This document shows positions 1 through 11,657 of a stretch of 64,000 bases of DNA, piece after piece. How positions within the stretch are numbered: position 1 is the stretch's first letter; the number at the start of each line of letters is the position of its first letter. The notes beneath the pieces were generated by a model. It ran no database searches. It saw only the letters and a program-made list of their open reading frames with translations, and was not told the origin of the DNA. This DNA comes from Bifidobacterium breve (GTDB lineage: Bacteria > Actinomycetota > Actinomycetes > Nanopelagicales > Nanopelagicaceae): NCBI GenBank assembly GCA_945889195.1, contig CAMDBB010000001.1, positions 62,001 to 126,000 on the forward strand, given 5' to 3'. The translations under genes and the position numbers were made by a program.

Positions 1-615
1 AATGACCACTAGTGATGCGCCCGCTGCGATGGCATCTCGTGGCGTCATGGTTCGCTTCTGATCATCTGTGCCGACCTCAGATAGCGGTCTTACTCCCGGT
101 GTGATGATTAAGGTTTCATCGCCCACGGCAGAGCGAATCGCCGAGATTTCAAGTGGGGAGCAGACGATCGCCTTCGCCCCAGAATCCACAGACATCTTCG
201 CGAGTGCGACTGCGCTCTCAAGGGCTGCATTTGCAAAACCAATTTGAAAGAGATCCTCTTCAGATAGCGAAGTCAGAATTGTTACAGCGGTCACCTTTGA
301 ATTCGGAAGCGCCTCAACAGCTGCCTTTACCATCGAAGCTCCACCTGAAGCATGAACGGTGAGAAAGGTAGGTGCTAAATCTGCAATAGCTCGCGCAGCG
401 CCAGCAACAGTGTGTGGAATGTCGTGTAGTTTGAGATCCACAAAAATATCCGCATCAGTCTCGTTCTTAATGGCGCGAACACCCTGGTGGCCAAAGGTGA
501 GAAAGAATTCAAGGCCCAATTTATAGACGCTTACCGAACTCTGAGTTGCGCTTACCCAACGCTTTGCAATCTCAAGATCGGGGGTATCAACGGCTAAAAC
601 TATGGGAGCTTTCAT
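1..615 (-). CDS. pyrF: Orotidine 5'-phosphate decarboxylase (3' end cut by window edge)
   Basis: Reverse-strand reading gives MKAPIVLAVDTPDLEIAKRWV...DIFVDLKLHDIP...; starts with an ATGA overlap at the pyrD stop. Confidence 0.93.
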   Translation of the reverse strand, partial: MKAPIVLAVDTPDLEIAKRWVSATQSSVSVYKLGLEFFLTFGHQGVRAIKNETDADIFVDLKLHDIPHTVAGAARAIADLAPTFLTVHASGGASMVKAAVEALPNSKVTAVTILTSLSEEDLFQIGFANAALESAVALAKMSVDSGAKAIVCSPLEISAIRSAVGDETLIITPGVRPLSEVGTDDQKRTMTPRDAIAAGASLVVI

Positions 616-1553
616 GGGCCTTCCTCTCGATGAGCATAACCAACTGCTTGTGAAAGGGTTGCAAATCCGCGAGCAGCAAGCAAGGTCTGCAACTCATCTC
701 GGATCTGGATAAGAGCTGTTGGATTTCCAAAACTTGCAGTCCCCACTGAGACACCTGATGCGCCAGCAAGAATGAGTTCGAGAGCGTCGCGTCCGGTAGA
801 AACTCCGCCCATACCTAGTATCGGAACCTGCGGAAGCGCTGCATGTACCTGATAGATCGCACGGACTGCTACCGGTTTAATGGCAGGACCTGAGAGTCCA
901 CCAGTTTTTCCACCAAGATGTGGTCTCATCGAGTCAATGTTGATGACCATTCCAAGAACAGTATTAATCAGCGCTAGCGCATCAGCTCCCGCATCAACTA
1001 CCCCACGAGCAATAGCCGGTAGATCTGTGACGTCGGGAGAAAGTTTTGCGATGATCGGCAGTTCGCCACCAATAGTCTTTCGTACGCCATCAATCACGCG
1101 ACGAGATGCATCCGGGTCGCAGGCGAAGACTAGACCGCGATTTTCAACATTGGGACAGCTGATGTTCACTTCAACTGCGCTAATTCCAGAGATTGATCGT
1201 AACTTGCGAGCCAGAGTTGAATACTCTTCAATTGTTTCACCAGCAATTGAGACAATCACGCGTGCTTTCTGTTCTAGTAACCAAGGAACATCATTGGCTA
1301 GAAAGGCATCTATTCCAGGGCCTTGTAGCCCGATTGAGTTGAGCATTCCTGATGGAGTCTCGGCCATACGCGGTGTCGGACGACCGTGACGTGGCTTGGT
1401 CATCACCGATTTAGTGACAACTGCGCCGATATCTTTCAGAGGAAAGAACTGAGCGAGCTCTTTACCGCTACTTGCGCAACCACTTGCTGTAAAAATGGGA
1501 GATGGAAACCAAGCATTTCCAAGGGTTGTAGACATATCTACTGGCATCGTCAT
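612..1553 (-). CDS. pyrD: Dihydroorotate dehydrogenase, class 1B catalytic subunit
   Basis: ORF 612..1586; internal start MTMPVDMSTTLG overlaps the pyrK stop; VEVNISCPNVENRG and GGKTGGLSGPAIKP motifs; adjacent to pyrK. Confidence 0.93.
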   Translation of the reverse strand: MTMPVDMSTTLGNAWFPSPIFTASGCASSGKELAQFFPLKDIGAVVTKSVMTKPRHGRPTPRMAETPSGMLNSIGLQGPGIDAFLANDVPWLLEQKARVIVSIAGETIEEYSTLARKLRSISGISAVEVNISCPNVENRGLVFACDPDASRRVIDGVRKTIGGELPIIAKLSPDVTDLPAIARGVVDAGADALALINTVLGMVINIDSMRPHLGGKTGGLSGPAIKPVAVRAIYQVHAALPQVPILGMGGVSTGRDALELILAGASGVSVGTASFGNPTALIQIRDELQTLLAARGFATLSQAVGYAHREEGP

Positions 1554-2395
1554 AGTGAATCTGGAACCTTTCCAACCAAGTCCCAACGAACACTTGATCC
1601 ATCCATCACTGGCCCATCAATGCACGAGCGCAGCATCGACGTTGTTCCATCAGCTTTTGTCACAGGCAGAACACACGTCATGCAGATACCAATCCCGCAG
1701 GCCATCGATTCCTCAACCGCACATTGGTGAATGACCTCTGTTGCTGAAACCAACTCAGTGATTGCCTGCAACATACCCATCGGACCGCACGAGTAGATAA
1801 CATCAATGTTTCGGTTTTCAATAATTTCGAGAAGGCTCTGAGTTACTCGCCCGGTCTCCCCCATTGAGCCATCCTCGGTATAGATCTTTAGGGAGTTAAC
1901 TGATCTCTTGCCTTCCATTGGCGCATAAATCTTTGAGCCAACGCTTGCACCCAACAACATATCAACCTTGCATCCGCGAGATTTCAGTAAATCGGCAAGT
2001 CCAAAGAGTGGCGCTGATCCATAACCTCCACCAATCAGAAGCGCATTTATCGGTTCTGTCGGAATCCCAAAGGCGGTTCCAAGCGGTGCGACGATATCCA
2101 ATTCGCTACCCTCACTTTGGGCACAGAGCCACCTACTTCCAGCTCCATGAGGAGCGACGATGAGCTCCATCGTTCCGCCATACTGCGAGCTATCTGAAGT
2201 GCGAGAAATTGCGAATGCGCGACGCAGAATCATCTTTGAGGCATCACCGCCTACAGAGATAGCGACAAAGTTGCCCGGACGACAGCTCTTTACGATATCT
2301 CCAACGTTGAGCAATATCTGGTGGTATGCCCCAACCCGTTTGTTGGAAAGAACTGTGACGATCTGCTGAACCGCACTCTTATTGATAGTTGCCAT
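1550..2395 (-). CDS. pyrK: Dihydroorotate dehydrogenase electron-transfer subunit (FAD/2Fe-2S)
   Basis: ORF 1550..2410, likely start MATINK at 2395; ESMACGIGICMTC...C iron-sulfur motif. Confidence 0.92.
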   Translation of the reverse strand: MATINKSAVQQIVTVLSNKRVGAYHQILLNVGDIVKSCRPGNFVAISVGGDASKMILRRAFAISRTSDSSQYGGTMELIVAPHGAGSRWLCAQSEGSELDIVAPLGTAFGIPTEPINALLIGGGYGSAPLFGLADLLKSRGCKVDMLLGASVGSKIYAPMEGKRSVNSLKIYTEDGSMGETGRVTQSLLEIIENRNIDVIYSCGPMGMLQAITELVSATEVIHQCAVEESMACGIGICMTCVLPVTKADGTTSMLRSCIDGPVMDGSSVRWDLVGKVPDSL

Positions 2396-5300
2396 CACTG
2401 TGCGAGCCACTCTTGGATAGGCGCAACAGTGAGCTCATTGCTTTGTAGTGATTTGATTCCCTCTACTGCAGCGCTAAAGCCTGCTGTGGTTGTAATAATC
2501 GGAATAGATCTCTGTACTGCAGCAGTTCGAATCGCCCAACCATCAGCGCGAGTACCACGACCCACTGGAGTATTAATCACCAGGTCAATATCCCCCGCAT
2601 TTAGCATTTCGACAATGGTTTTCTCGCCCATCGGGCCAGTTCCTTGCGAGTTCTTACGTACTGGGACTGTCTCAATGCCATGTCCACGTAAGAAGTTCGA
2701 CGTTCCATCCGTTGCAATCAGATGAAAGCCCAATTGAGCTAAGCCCTTTGCTGGAGCAATACCTGAGCTCTTATCTTTATCGGCTAGTGAAATAAAGACC
2801 GTTCCTGTCTTAGGCAAGGGACCAAATGAACTTATCTGCGACTTTGCATAAGCTGCACCGAAAGAGGATGCGATACCCATTACTTCGCCAGTGGATCTCA
2901 TCTCAGGACCAAGAACTGCATCTACTCCGCGGCCATCGGCGCGACGGAAACGATTCCACGGAAGAACTGCCTCTTTCACACTAATACCCTTGGCAATTGC
3001 ATCACCTTGCGCAGGCAAAAGACCTTCTTCGCGCAGAGATGCGATAGAACTTCCAAGCGCGATCCGCGCCGCCGCCTTGGCTAAAGGAACACCAGTTGCC
3101 TTACTGACAAAAGGAACGGTTCGCGAGGCGCGTGGATTTGCTTCTAGTACGTAGAGAACAGAGTCAGCCATTGCAAATTGAATATTGATAAGCCCTGAAA
3201 CTCCGACGCCTTGGGCAATTTTGAGAGTTGCTTCGCGAATCTTGCTTCGCTGATCATCGCTGATTGTCATAGCCGGCAAGACGCAAGCGCTATCACCAGA
3301 GTGAATACCCGCCTCTTCAATATGCTCCATGATTCCACCAAGAAAGAGTTCTTCGCCATCGTAGAGCGCATCAACATCTAACTCGATAGCGCTATCTAAG
3401 AATCTATCAACGAGCACTGGATGATCGGGAGTGATATCGGTAGCGCGAGAGATGAAGCCAGATAGCGCTGCATCGTCGTAGACAATCTCCATTCCACGCC
3501 CACCCAGAACAAAGCTAGGACGAACCAATACTGGATATCCAATACGTGCTGCAATTTCTAACGCTTCCAATTGGGAAGCAGCCATTCCAAATTCTGGCGC
3601 TGTCAGACCTTGCTCTGCAAGAACTCGCCCAAAGGCGCCGCGCTCTTCGGCGAGATTAATCGCATCAGGGCTTGTTCCTAGAATTGTTACCCCTGCGGCC
3701 TTTAATCCGGCAGCTAAACCAAGTGGAGTCTGTCCGCCAAGTTGAGTGATGACTCCAAGGACAGGTCCCGCCTGTGTTTCGGCATAGACAACTTCGAGGA
3801 CATCTTCCAATGTGAGTGGTTCAAAGTACAAGCGATCGCTTGTGTCGTAGTCGGTGGAGACAGTCTCGGGATTGCAGTTGACCATAATTGTTTCAAACCC
3901 TGCAGCCCTGAGGGTGAATGAGGCATGCACACACGAATAATCGAATTCAATTCCCTGGCCAATTCGATTTGGGCCACTTCCAAGAATAATCACCGCCGGT
4001 TTTGTACGACTGCGAACTTCACTCTCTTCCTCGTAACTCGAGTAGTGATAGGGAGTAAATGCTTCAAATTCAGCAGCGCAGGTATCTACAGTTTTATAGA
4101 CGGGTCTAATCGCTAAATGATGACGTAATTTACGGACATCATCTTCGGTCGATGAGCGTAAGATCGCAATCTGCTGATCAGAGAAACCATGTTCCTTCGC
4201 TATCTTGAGGGTAGGCGCGTCAAGCTCAACGGCATCACGAATATCGCGAGCTTGATCGTTAATCATCTCTAGTTGCTTTAAGAACCAGCGATCGATTTTG
4301 GTTGATGAATAGATATCCTCGATAGATGCGCCAGCCCACATGGCCTTCTGTACCTGTTGCAAGCGGTACTCAGTCGGCATCTTCATCGATTCCAAGAGCA
4401 GTTCTCGCTCTTGAACAGTAACTTCTGATGGGAAGGTAAATATCGCTTCCTTGCGCTCGAGTGATCGCAGCGCCTTCATGAGAGCCTCTCCGAAGGAACG
4501 GCCAATAGCCATCGCTTCACCGACAGACTTCATCGTTGTCGTAAGTCGCGGGTCGGCATCCTGGAATTTCTCAAAGGCAAAACGAGGAACCTTGACGACT
4601 ATGTAATCCAGAGTTGGCTCAAATGATGCCGGGGTTACCTGTGTAATGTCGTTCTTGATCTCATCAAGTGTGTAACCGATAGCGAGCTTTGTCGCGATTT
4701 TTGCAATAGGAAATCCAGTCGCCTTTGATGCCAGCGCAGAGGAGCGAGAGACGCGAGGGTTCATCTCAATCACGATAATGCGACCATTGTCAGGGTTGAC
4801 TGCAAATTGAATATTGCAGCCACCGGTATCAACGCCCACTTCACGAATAATTGAAATTGATAGGTCTCGCAGCTTTTGATACTCAACATCTGTCAGCGTA
4901 AGCGCTGGTGCAACGGTGATGGAATCCCCCGTATGAACACCCATGGGATCGATATTCTCAATGCTGCAGACAATCACCACGTTATCTGACTTATCTCGCA
5001 TTACTTCAAGTTCGTACTCTTTCCAGCCAATGATTGATTCTTCAATCAGTACCTCGGACGTTGGGCTATGGCGCAGACCAGCCCCTGCTATCTGTCTGAG
5101 GGTCTCTTCATCGAAGGCGATTCCAGAACCCAGGCCACCCATAGTGAAAGATGGACGAATGACTACTGGATAACTCAACGTCGCGGCAGCGCCAAGGACT
5201 TCATCCATGGTGTGACAGATGATTGAGCGAGCCGATTCGCCACCAATTTTTTCAACAATATTGCGGAAGAGCTCTCGATTCTCTCCGCGCTCAATCGCAT

Positions 5301-5661
5301 CAACATCTGCACCGATAAGTTTAACGTTGTAGCGATCAAGAGTGCCCGCCTTAAAAAGACCAATCGCCGCATTGAGCGCAGTCTGACCACCGAGGGTTGC
5401 AAGAACCGCATCTGGACGTTCCTTAGCAATAATCTTCTCGATAAATTCTGGAGTAATCGGTTCGATGTAAGTCGCATCTGCAAACTCTGGGTCCGTCATG
5501 ATCGTCGCTGGATTGGAGTTGACCAGGATTACTCGAATCCCTTCAGCGCGAAGCACCCGACAAGCTTGTGTGCCCGAATAATCAAATTCGCATGCCTGTC
5601 CAATGACTATTGGACCAGAACCAATAACTAGAACGCTCTTTATCGACGCATCGCGTGGCAT
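2395..5661 (-). CDS. carB: Carbamoyl-phosphate synthase large subunit
   Basis: 1088 aa; duplicated ATP-grasp halves ([45 protein letters not shown]). Confidence 0.98.
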   Translation of the reverse strand: MPRDASIKSVLVIGSGPIVIGQACEFDYSGTQACRVLRAEGIRVILVNSNPATIMTDPEFADATYIEPITPEFIEKIIAKERPDAVLATLGGQTALNAAIGLFKAGTLDRYNVKLIGADVDAIERGENRELFRNIVEKIGGESARSIICHTMDEVLGAAATLSYPVVIRPSFTMGGLGSGIAFDEETLRQIAGAGLRHSPTSEVLIEESIIGWKEYELEVMRDKSDNVVIVCSIENIDPMGVHTGDSITVAPALTLTDVEYQKLRDLSISIIREVGVDTGGCNIQFAVNPDNGRIIVIEMNPRVSRSSALASKATGFPIAKIATKLAIGYTLDEIKNDITQVTPASFEPTLDYIVVKVPRFAFEKFQDADPRLTTTMKSVGEAMAIGRSFGEALMKALRSLERKEAIFTFPSEVTVQERELLLESMKMPTEYRLQQVQKAMWAGASIEDIYSSTKIDRWFLKQLEMINDQARDIRDAVELDAPTLKIAKEHGFSDQQIAILRSSTEDDVRKLRHHLAIRPVYKTVDTCAAEFEAFTPYHYSSYEEESEVRSRTKPAVIILGSGPNRIGQGIEFDYSCVHASFTLRAAGFETIMVNCNPETVSTDYDTSDRLYFEPLTLEDVLEVVYAETQAGPVLGVITQLGGQTPLGLAAGLKAAGVTILGTSPDAINLAEERGAFGRVLAEQGLTAPEFGMAASQLEALEIAARIGYPVLVRPSFVLGGRGMEIVYDDAALSGFISRATDITPDHPVLVDRFLDSAIELDVDALYDGEELFLGGIMEHIEEAGIHSGDSACVLPAMTISDDQRSKIREATLKIAQGVGVSGLINIQFAMADSVLYVLEANPRASRTVPFVSKATGVPLAKAAARIALGSSIASLREEGLLPAQGDAIAKGISVKEAVLPWNRFRRADGRGVDAVLGPEMRSTGEVMGIASSFGAAYAKSQISSFGPLPKTGTVFISLADKDKSSGIAPAKGLAQLGFHLIATDGTSNFLRGHGIETVPVRKNSQGTGPMGEKTIVEMLNAGDIDLVINTPVGRGTRADGWAIRTAAVQRSIPIITTTAGFSAAVEGIKSLQSNELTVAPIQEWLAQ

Positions 5662-6788
5662 TAGTGAGTGGCCACCTTTCTAGGGTATTTCTCCATCACT
5701 TGCACGAAGCGATCAAATAGATATGCGGCATCATGTGGACCTGCAGCAGCTTCCGGGTGATACTGAACGCTAAATGCACCACGTTCTGAAAGTTCCAAGC
5801 CTTCAACCACATCGTCGTTAAGGCAAACGTGAGTCACTTGCCCTGGGCCAAAGACTGTTGTGAAGACGCCTTCTGTTGGAGCCTTTAACGCAAATCCGTG
5901 ATTGTGCGCTGTTATCTCTACTTTTCCTGTTCGCTTATCCATAACAGGTTGATTGATTCCGCGATGACCAAATTGCAACTTGTAGGTTTCAAAACCGAGC
6001 GCTCGTCCGAGTATCTGATGTCCGAAGCAGATTCCAAAAACCGGTACTTCAGCTATCAGAATCTCGCGCACCAAATCAATCGTTGCTGTCATCGTTGCCG
6101 GATCTCCCGGTCCATTGGAGAGAAAGACCCCATCTGGAGAGATCGCTTGGATATCTTCAAAGGTTGAATCAAAGGGCATCACGTGAACTTCGATTCCCCG
6201 CTCTGCCATCGCTCGTGGGGTAGCCCCCTTGATTCCAAGATCTAGCGCCGCAACGGTAAATCGTTTCTGGCCAATCGCTGGAACAACGTAGGTTGATGGG
6301 GTTGAGACATCGGCGCAGAGGTAGGCGCCCGCCATTGCAGGTTGCTTGCGAACCTCAATGACCATCTCTTCTCTAGTTAAGTTTTCTCCAGAGAAGATTC
6401 CAACTCTCATTGCGCCACGATCACGTAAATGGCGTGTAATCGCGCGAGTATCTACTCCCTGGATTCCTACAATTCCTTGCTCAATTAACTCTGCTTCAAG
6501 ATCATTTTCGCTTCGCCAATTACTAGTAAGGGTCGATGGGTTTCGAACAACGAAGCCTGCGACCCAGTACTTCTTTGATTCATTATCGAAGTCATTGACA
6601 CCAGTATTACCGATGTGAGGCGCAGTCATTACGACAACCTGTTTGTGATACGAAGGGTCTGTCAAAGTTTCTTGGTAGCCCGTCATACCAGTTTGAAAAA
6701 CGGCTTCACCAAAGGTCTTACCCATTGCAGCCCACGATCTACCTTCAAAGATCCGGCCATCATCAAGAACGAAGAATGCTTTAGCCAT
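5661..6788 (-). CDS. carA: Carbamoyl-phosphate synthase small subunit
   Basis: 375 aa; class I amidotransferase motif [28 protein letters not shown]. Confidence 0.97.
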   Translation of the reverse strand: MAKAFFVLDDGRIFEGRSWAAMGKTFGEAVFQTGMTGYQETLTDPSYHKQVVVMTAPHIGNTGVNDFDNESKKYWVAGFVVRNPSTLTSNWRSENDLEAELIEQGIVGIQGVDTRAITRHLRDRGAMRVGIFSGENLTREEMVIEVRKQPAMAGAYLCADVSTPSTYVVPAIGQKRFTVAALDLGIKGATPRAMAERGIEVHVMPFDSTFEDIQAISPDGVFLSNGPGDPATMTATIDLVREILIAEVPVFGICFGHQILGRALGFETYKLQFGHRGINQPVMDKRTGKVEITAHNHGFALKAPTEGVFTTVFGPGQVTHVCLNDDVVEGLELSERGAFSVQYHPEAAAGPHDAAYLFDRFVQVMEKYPRKVATH

Positions 6789-8068
6789 TACGCACCAGCC
6801 TTATGAGTGAGGCGTCCATTGAAGAAGGTTGCTTGCACCACCCCAGGAATCTCCATGCCATGGAAGGGAGTATTGCGGCTTCGCGATGCTAGACGGTCGC
6901 GATCCACGCGCCAGAGTTGGGTCGGGTTCATCACAGTGATATGCGCGCGAGCTCCTACTGCCAGATCAGAACCGTGATTCTCGTATCGACCAATTCGAGC
7001 GGGAGCAGAGCTCATCCGATCAGCGACCTGGCTCCAAGTTAACAAACCTGTCTGCACCATAGTCATATTGATAATCGGAAGCGCAGTTTCAAGTCCCAAC
7101 ATTCCGAAGGATGCCTCTTGCCACTCACACTCCTTAGTTTCAGCTGCATGAGGGGCGTGATCGGTAGCAACGATATCTATGATTCCCTCCGCAAGAGCTT
7201 CACGAAGTGCCATCACATCGCTCTCGGTTCTCAGTGGCGGATTGACTTTATAAATTGGATCGTAGCTGCGCGCAAGTTCATCAGTGAGAAGTAAGTGATG
7301 GGGCGTCACTTCTGCGGTGACGTTGATTCCGCGAGATTTGGCCCAGCGGATAATCTCAACGCCACCTCGCGTGGTGACGTGACAGATATGCAGACGAGCC
7401 TGAACATGATCTGCCAATAAGACATCTCGAGCAATGATCGATTCTTCTGCGATAGCTGGCCAACCCTTAAGACCAAGTTGTGATGAAACAAACCCTTCAT
7501 TCATCTGGCTTGCTTGAGTAAGACGCGGTTCCTGCGCATGCTGGGCGATAACTCCATCGAACTTCTTAATATATTCAAGTGCTCGTCGCATGACCAATGG
7601 ATCAAAAACGCAATTGCCATCATCGCTAAATACGCGAACGCGCGCGGCTGAATCAGCCATCGCTCCAATTTCAGCGAGGTGTTCGCCCTGAATTCCTTGG
7701 GTAACAGCACCTATCGGAAAAACATCAACAAGGCCTGCGCTCTGTCCCAATCTGTAAACCTGTTCCACAACACCTGCGGTATCTGCCACCGGTGATGTGT
7801 TTGCCATAGCGCTGATTGCGGTGAATCCACCACGAGCTGCAGCTTGTGACCCTGAGAGAACTGTTTCAGCATCCTCTTTACCTGGCTCACGTAGATGCGT
7901 GTGCAGATCGACGAGTCCTGGAAGAGCGAGCGAACCTGTGAAATCAAACTCCGTCGCTCCGTCGCTCTTAAGGCTCTTGCCGATCGCTGTGATCGTTTCG
8001 TTCTCAATAGCGATATCTGAAACTACGCCAGAGACCTCGACGTTCTTAATGAGATATTTAGTGGTCAT
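6788..8068 (-). CDS. pyrC: Dihydroorotase
   Basis: [15 protein letters not shown] metal motif; VATDHAPH; in pyr operon. Confidence 0.97.
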   Translation of the reverse strand: MTTKYLIKNVEVSGVVSDIAIENETITAIGKSLKSDGATEFDFTGSLALPGLVDLHTHLREPGKEDAETVLSGSQAAARGGFTAISAMANTSPVADTAGVVEQVYRLGQSAGLVDVFPIGAVTQGIQGEHLAEIGAMADSAARVRVFSDDGNCVFDPLVMRRALEYIKKFDGVIAQHAQEPRLTQASQMNEGFVSSQLGLKGWPAIAEESIIARDVLLADHVQARLHICHVTTRGGVEIIRWAKSRGINVTAEVTPHHLLLTDELARSYDPIYKVNPPLRTESDVMALREALAEGIIDIVATDHAPHAAETKECEWQEASFGMLGLETALPIINMTMVQTGLLTWSQVADRMSSAPARIGRYENHGSDLAVGARAHITVMNPTQLWRVDRDRLASRSRNTPFHGMEIPGVVQATFFNGRLTHKAGA

Positions 8069-9015
8069 GCAATTACACCTTCACCTTCTGGAACGCCGGC
8101 TAAGAGCAGATAGAGAATCGCCATGCGCACGCTGACGCCATTGGTCACCTGTTCAACAATCACCGAACGAGCGCTATCGGCGCTGTCAGCAGTGATTTCC
8201 AGTCCTCGATTCATAGGACCTGGGTGCATCACAATCGCTGTCGGCTTCATTCGTCGCAATCGATCTGAGTTGAGCCCAAAGTAACGCGAGTATTCGCGAG
8301 CATTGGGAAAGAACATTTCTGACATTCGCTCTAGTTGAATGCGTAACATCATCACCGCATCAACGCTCTCAATTACCGAATCGAAATCATATGAAACAGT
8401 CACTGGCCACGATTCAATACCTACCGGAAGCAAGGTTGGTGGTGCGACCAAAGTAACCTTTGCTCCCAATTTAGTAAGCAGCAAGACATTTGAGCGAGCA
8501 ACGCGTGAGTGCAGAACATCTCCAACAATTGCGATATGAAGTCCAGCTAAATCCTCTCCCCCATGAACTAAATGGCGTCGGATCGTAAAGGCATCAAGAA
8601 GCGCTTGGCTCGGATGTTCGTGAGTGCCATCGCCTGCATTAATTACTGCACCCGACATCCATTGGCTTTCGGCCAGGCGCGCTGCGGCACCAGATGCGCT
8701 ATGGCGAATGATGACTGCATCAGCTCCCATCGCTTGAAGGGTTTGAGCTGTATCTTTGAGAGATTCGCCTTTGCTGACACTTGAACCTTTGGCAGAGAAG
8801 TTGATGACATCTGCAGATAAACGCTTGGCTGCAGCTTCAAATGAAATTCTTGTACGCGTTGAATCCTCAGCGAAGAGATTGACAATGGTTCGACCGCGTA
8901 GCGTTGGAAGCTTCTTCATCGGACCGTCAGAGGCTCGCGCTAGCTCTTCTGCAGTGTTGAGAATGGTGATGGCCTGAGATTTAGATAGATCAGCTATCGA
9001 TAGGAGGTGCTTCAT
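8065..9015 (-). CDS. pyrB: Aspartate carbamoyltransferase catalytic subunit
   Basis: [40 protein letters not shown]. Confidence 0.97.
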   Translation of the reverse strand: MKHLLSIADLSKSQAITILNTAEELARASDGPMKKLPTLRGRTIVNLFAEDSTRTRISFEAAAKRLSADVINFSAKGSSVSKGESLKDTAQTLQAMGADAVIIRHSASGAAARLAESQWMSGAVINAGDGTHEHPSQALLDAFTIRRHLVHGGEDLAGLHIAIVGDVLHSRVARSNVLLLTKLGAKVTLVAPPTLLPVGIESWPVTVSYDFDSVIESVDAVMMLRIQLERMSEMFFPNAREYSRYFGLNSDRLRRMKPTAIVMHPGPMNRGLEITADSADSARSVIVEQVTNGVSVRMAILYLLLAGVPEGEGVIA

Positions 9016-9548
9016 TGAGTGGCACCGTCCTCAATCGAGACCAGATCAATTCCATCTAGCTCTGTAAATTGCACCCGGACTACCTGGCTCTGAGAGGTAG
9101 GAAGATTCTTTCCGACATAATCGGCGCGTATAGGAAGCTCGCGATGGCCACGATCTACCAGGACCGCCAATTGCACTGTTTGTGGGCGGCCGATCTCTCC
9201 AAGCGCATCGAGCGCTGCTCTAATGGTTCGACCCGAGAAAAGCACATCGTCAACCAAGACAACGTTGCGACCTTCTACACCTAGCGATGGAATGACCGTC
9301 GGCATCAGCGCTCGAGGTGGTCTCGTCCGCAGGTCATCTCGATGCAGCGTGATATCCAGCGTTCCATGTTGAACCGCACGACCTTCTATCGCTTCGATAT
9401 TGGCAGCGATTCGAGCGGCTAGATGGGCGCCTCGTGTTGGGATACCTAAGAGTGTGATTGATTCCGAACCAGAGTTACGTTCGAGAATCTCGTGGGAAAT
9501 ACGGGTAATAGCGCGGGCCATATCTGGCGCAGGCAAGGCAAGGCTCAT
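9012..9548 (-). CDS. pyrR: PyrR regulator / uracil phosphoribosyltransferase
   Basis: [17 protein letters not shown] motif [19 protein letters not shown]; first gene of pyr operon. Confidence 0.96.
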   Translation of the reverse strand: MSLALPAPDMARAITRISHEILERNSGSESITLLGIPTRGAHLAARIAANIEAIEGRAVQHGTLDITLHRDDLRTRPPRALMPTVIPSLGVEGRNVVLVDDVLFSGRTIRAALDALGEIGRPQTVQLAVLVDRGHRELPIRADYVGKNLPTSQSQVVRVQFTELDGIDLVSIEDGATQ

Positions 9549-9563
9549 CTGTAAATCTCCTTC

Positions 9564-9581
9564 CCCGCCTCGCAGGACGGG
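9564..9581 (-). promoter_or_regulatory. Candidate PyrR RNA-binding hairpin in the pyr leader
   Basis: Transcript strand: CCCG-U-CC-UGCGA-GG-CGGG, immediately 5' of GGAAGGAG (SD); contains UCCNGNGAGG. Confidence 0.72.
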
Positions 9582-9601
9582 TCGTTAAAGGATGCGCGCG
9601 A

Positions 9602-9607
9602 ATAGTA
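9602..9607 (-). promoter_or_regulatory. Candidate -10 (TACTAT) of the pyr operon
   Basis: TANNNT hexamer placing a start site about 47 nt upstream of pyrR. Confidence 0.4.
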
Positions 9608-9674
9608 CCACTTGAGTTCTACGCCCTGTGGATTGAAGAAGGGGCATGTCTAGATGTAAACCTAGAGTCGCGCC

Positions 9675-10172
9675 ATGGCTACTGAAATCACCACCACATT
9701 CGTCTCTGAGCGTCTGCGCTCAATCCGTCACGCACAGTCACTCTCCTTGAGCGATGTCGAAAACGCTAGCGATGGTGCAATTAAGGCAGTAGTTCTGGGG
9801 TCGTACGAGCGAGGCTCCCGATCACTCAGCGTCAAGCGCGCAATTCAAATTGCAGATTTCTATGGAGTTCCCGTATCGACGCTCTTCGGGAGTGCGCCCA
9901 CAAAGGGCACCGTTATTACCGGAAGAGTAATCATTGATACTCGGCGGTTAAGAAACCTCTCAGAATCCGGCGCGACACCTGATCGGAGCGCACTTCAGAT
10001 GATTTCTAGGTATATCACGCATATACAAAGCTCCCGCGAAGATTGGAATGGCGAAGTAATCTCGCTGCGCGAGCGAGATATTGAATATGTAGCAATCTGT
10101 CTTGGGTATACATCAAAATCTTTGATGGATTGGCTAGAGAGTCAGAAATTGCTTCTAGCGGTGCGAAGTTAG
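9675..10172 (+). CDS. bldD: BldD-like HTH transcriptional regulator with c-di-GMP-binding motif
   Basis: N-terminal XRE HTH (RLRSIRHAQSLSLSDVE...SYERGSRSLSVKRAIQIADFYGV); C-terminal RED-X8-RERD; bldD-nusB-efp neighbourhood. Confidence 0.88.
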   Translation: MATEITTTFVSERLRSIRHAQSLSLSDVENASDGAIKAVVLGSYERGSRSLSVKRAIQIADFYGVPVSTLFGSAPTKGTVITGRVIIDTRRLRNLSESGATPDRSALQMISRYITHIQSSREDWNGEVISLRERDIEYVAICLGYTSKSLMDWLESQKLLLAVRS

Positions 10173-10591
10173 AGCGCGATACTCTCTTTAATCTGTGAAA
10201 TCTTCCCTAGAACCCCATGGATATATCCGGCTGATTCTTCGGTTGAAAGCTCTTTAGCTAAATTTAGAGCTTCATCAATCGCAATTCCTTCAGCCAATTC
10301 GGGCGTCCAGACAATCTCATAGATTCCAAGGCGAAGAATATTTCGGTCAACTGCAGGCAGGCGATCCATATCCCAACCTTGGGCGTAAGTCGTAATCAAT
10401 TCATCTATCTTGCGCTTGTTAGTGGTTATTCCTGCAATCAGTTCGCGAGTGAACTCACGGATAGGCCTGGCATCTGGACCTTCTTCGACGATATCTCGCG
10501 TTAAGAGTAAGTCTGCAGCAGAGGCGCCTCGAATATCTGCTTCGTAGAGTAGATCGAGGGTCTGTTTACGCGCTTTGCTGCGAGCTGACAC
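10169..10591 (-). CDS. nusB: Transcription antitermination factor NusB
   Basis: SARSKARKQTLDLLYEADIRG; DRNILRLGIYEI; IDEALNLAKELSTEESAGYIHGVLG. Confidence 0.96.
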   Translation of the reverse strand: MSARSKARKQTLDLLYEADIRGASAADLLLTRDIVEEGPDARPIREFTRELIAGITTNKRKIDELITTYAQGWDMDRLPAVDRNILRLGIYEIVWTPELAEGIAIDEALNLAKELSTEESAGYIHGVLGKISQIKESIAL

Positions 10592-11151
10592 TAGTTGGCG
10601 CGGCCTTGGTAAGAGCCGTCGCGAGTATCAACGAGAACAATTTCATCCTGTTTGATAAAGAGAGGAACTTGAATCTGAATTCCAGTTTCGACTGTTGCAG
10701 GCTTTGTTCCACCAGAGGAGCGATCTCCTTGGAGACCTGGCTCTGTGTAAGTAATTTTGAGTGGAACGGATGCTGGGAGTTCAATGTAAAGAGGATTGCC
10801 TTCGTGAATTGCAACAATCGCCCCAGTATTTTCGAGCATGTAGTTGATTGCATCTCCCACAGTGTCTGCTGAAATATTCATCTGATCAAAGTTCACGTTA
10901 TCCATGAATACAAAGTCTTCGCCTTCCTTGTAAAGGAAGTTCATTTCGCGCTTTTCGAGGATTGCTACTTCAACTTTGACGCCTGCGTTAAAGGTCTTAT
11001 CGACAACTTTTCCGGTCATGACCTGCTTCAACTTGGTGCGAACGAATGCTGGCCCCTTGCCTGGCTTTACATGCTGAAACTCAACGACAGTCCAGAGCTG
11101 CCCATCAATATCGAGGGTCATACCATTCTTGAGATCATTAGTTGTTGCCAC
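10591..11151 (-). CDS. efp: Elongation factor P (GTG start)
   Basis: [38 protein letters not shown]. Confidence 0.98.
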   Translation of the reverse strand: MATTNDLKNGMTLDIDGQLWTVVEFQHVKPGKGPAFVRTKLKQVMTGKVVDKTFNAGVKVEVAILEKREMNFLYKEGEDFVFMDNVNFDQMNISADTVGDAINYMLENTGAIVAIHEGNPLYIELPASVPLKITYTEPGLQGDRSSGGTKPATVETGIQIQVPLFIKQDEIVLVDTRDGSYQGRAN

Positions 11152-11225
11152 GATAGCTCCAGTCCTGCGTTCTAAAAGTTAGATAAGGTGCGCGAGTTTA
11201 GCGCATAACAATTGCTCAATAAAAA

Positions 11226-11657
11226 TCAGGAGAGGAGCGCTTTTAGCGCAATTAGGGCCAACACATAAGAATTTGGCCCGAAACCACCAATAGTCCCATT
11301 TGCTACCCCTGAAATCACTGATGTATGTCTGAACTCTTCGCGCGCCATTGGATTAGAGAGATGGACTTCAATCAATGGAGCTTTGACCAACTCCGCTGCA
11401 TCACGTATCGCATATGAGTAATGTGTAAAAGCTGCAGGGTTGATAATTACTGGAATTTTTGCATCCGCAGCCTCGTATAGCCAAGAGATGATCTCCGCTT
11501 CATCATTACTCTGTCTCACATCAGCGATAAAGCCATGGGTCTTTGCCGCCGATTCAATATGGGAGACCAGCTCTGCATAATTCATATCTCCATAGATGGA
11601 TGAATCGCGTATATCAAGGCGACCTAAATTTGGGCCATTGAGGACAAGTACCTTCAT
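11226..11657 (-). CDS. aroQ: 3-dehydroquinate dehydratase, type II
   Basis: VLVLNGPNLGRLDIR; IINPAAFTHYSYAIRDA; EVHLSNP. Confidence 0.96.
   Translation of the reverse strand: MKVLVLNGPNLGRLDIRDSSIYGDMNYAELVSHIESAAKTHGFIADVRQSNDEAEIISWLYEAADAKIPVIINPAAFTHYSYAIRDAAELVKAPLIEVHLSNPMAREEFRHTSVISGVANGTIGGFGPNSYVLALIALKALLS

Noticed and set aside
880-1389. 169-aa plus-strand ORF antisense to pyrD
   Set aside because: pyrD on the other strand has strong motifs; antisense frame shows S/R/P-rich mirror composition
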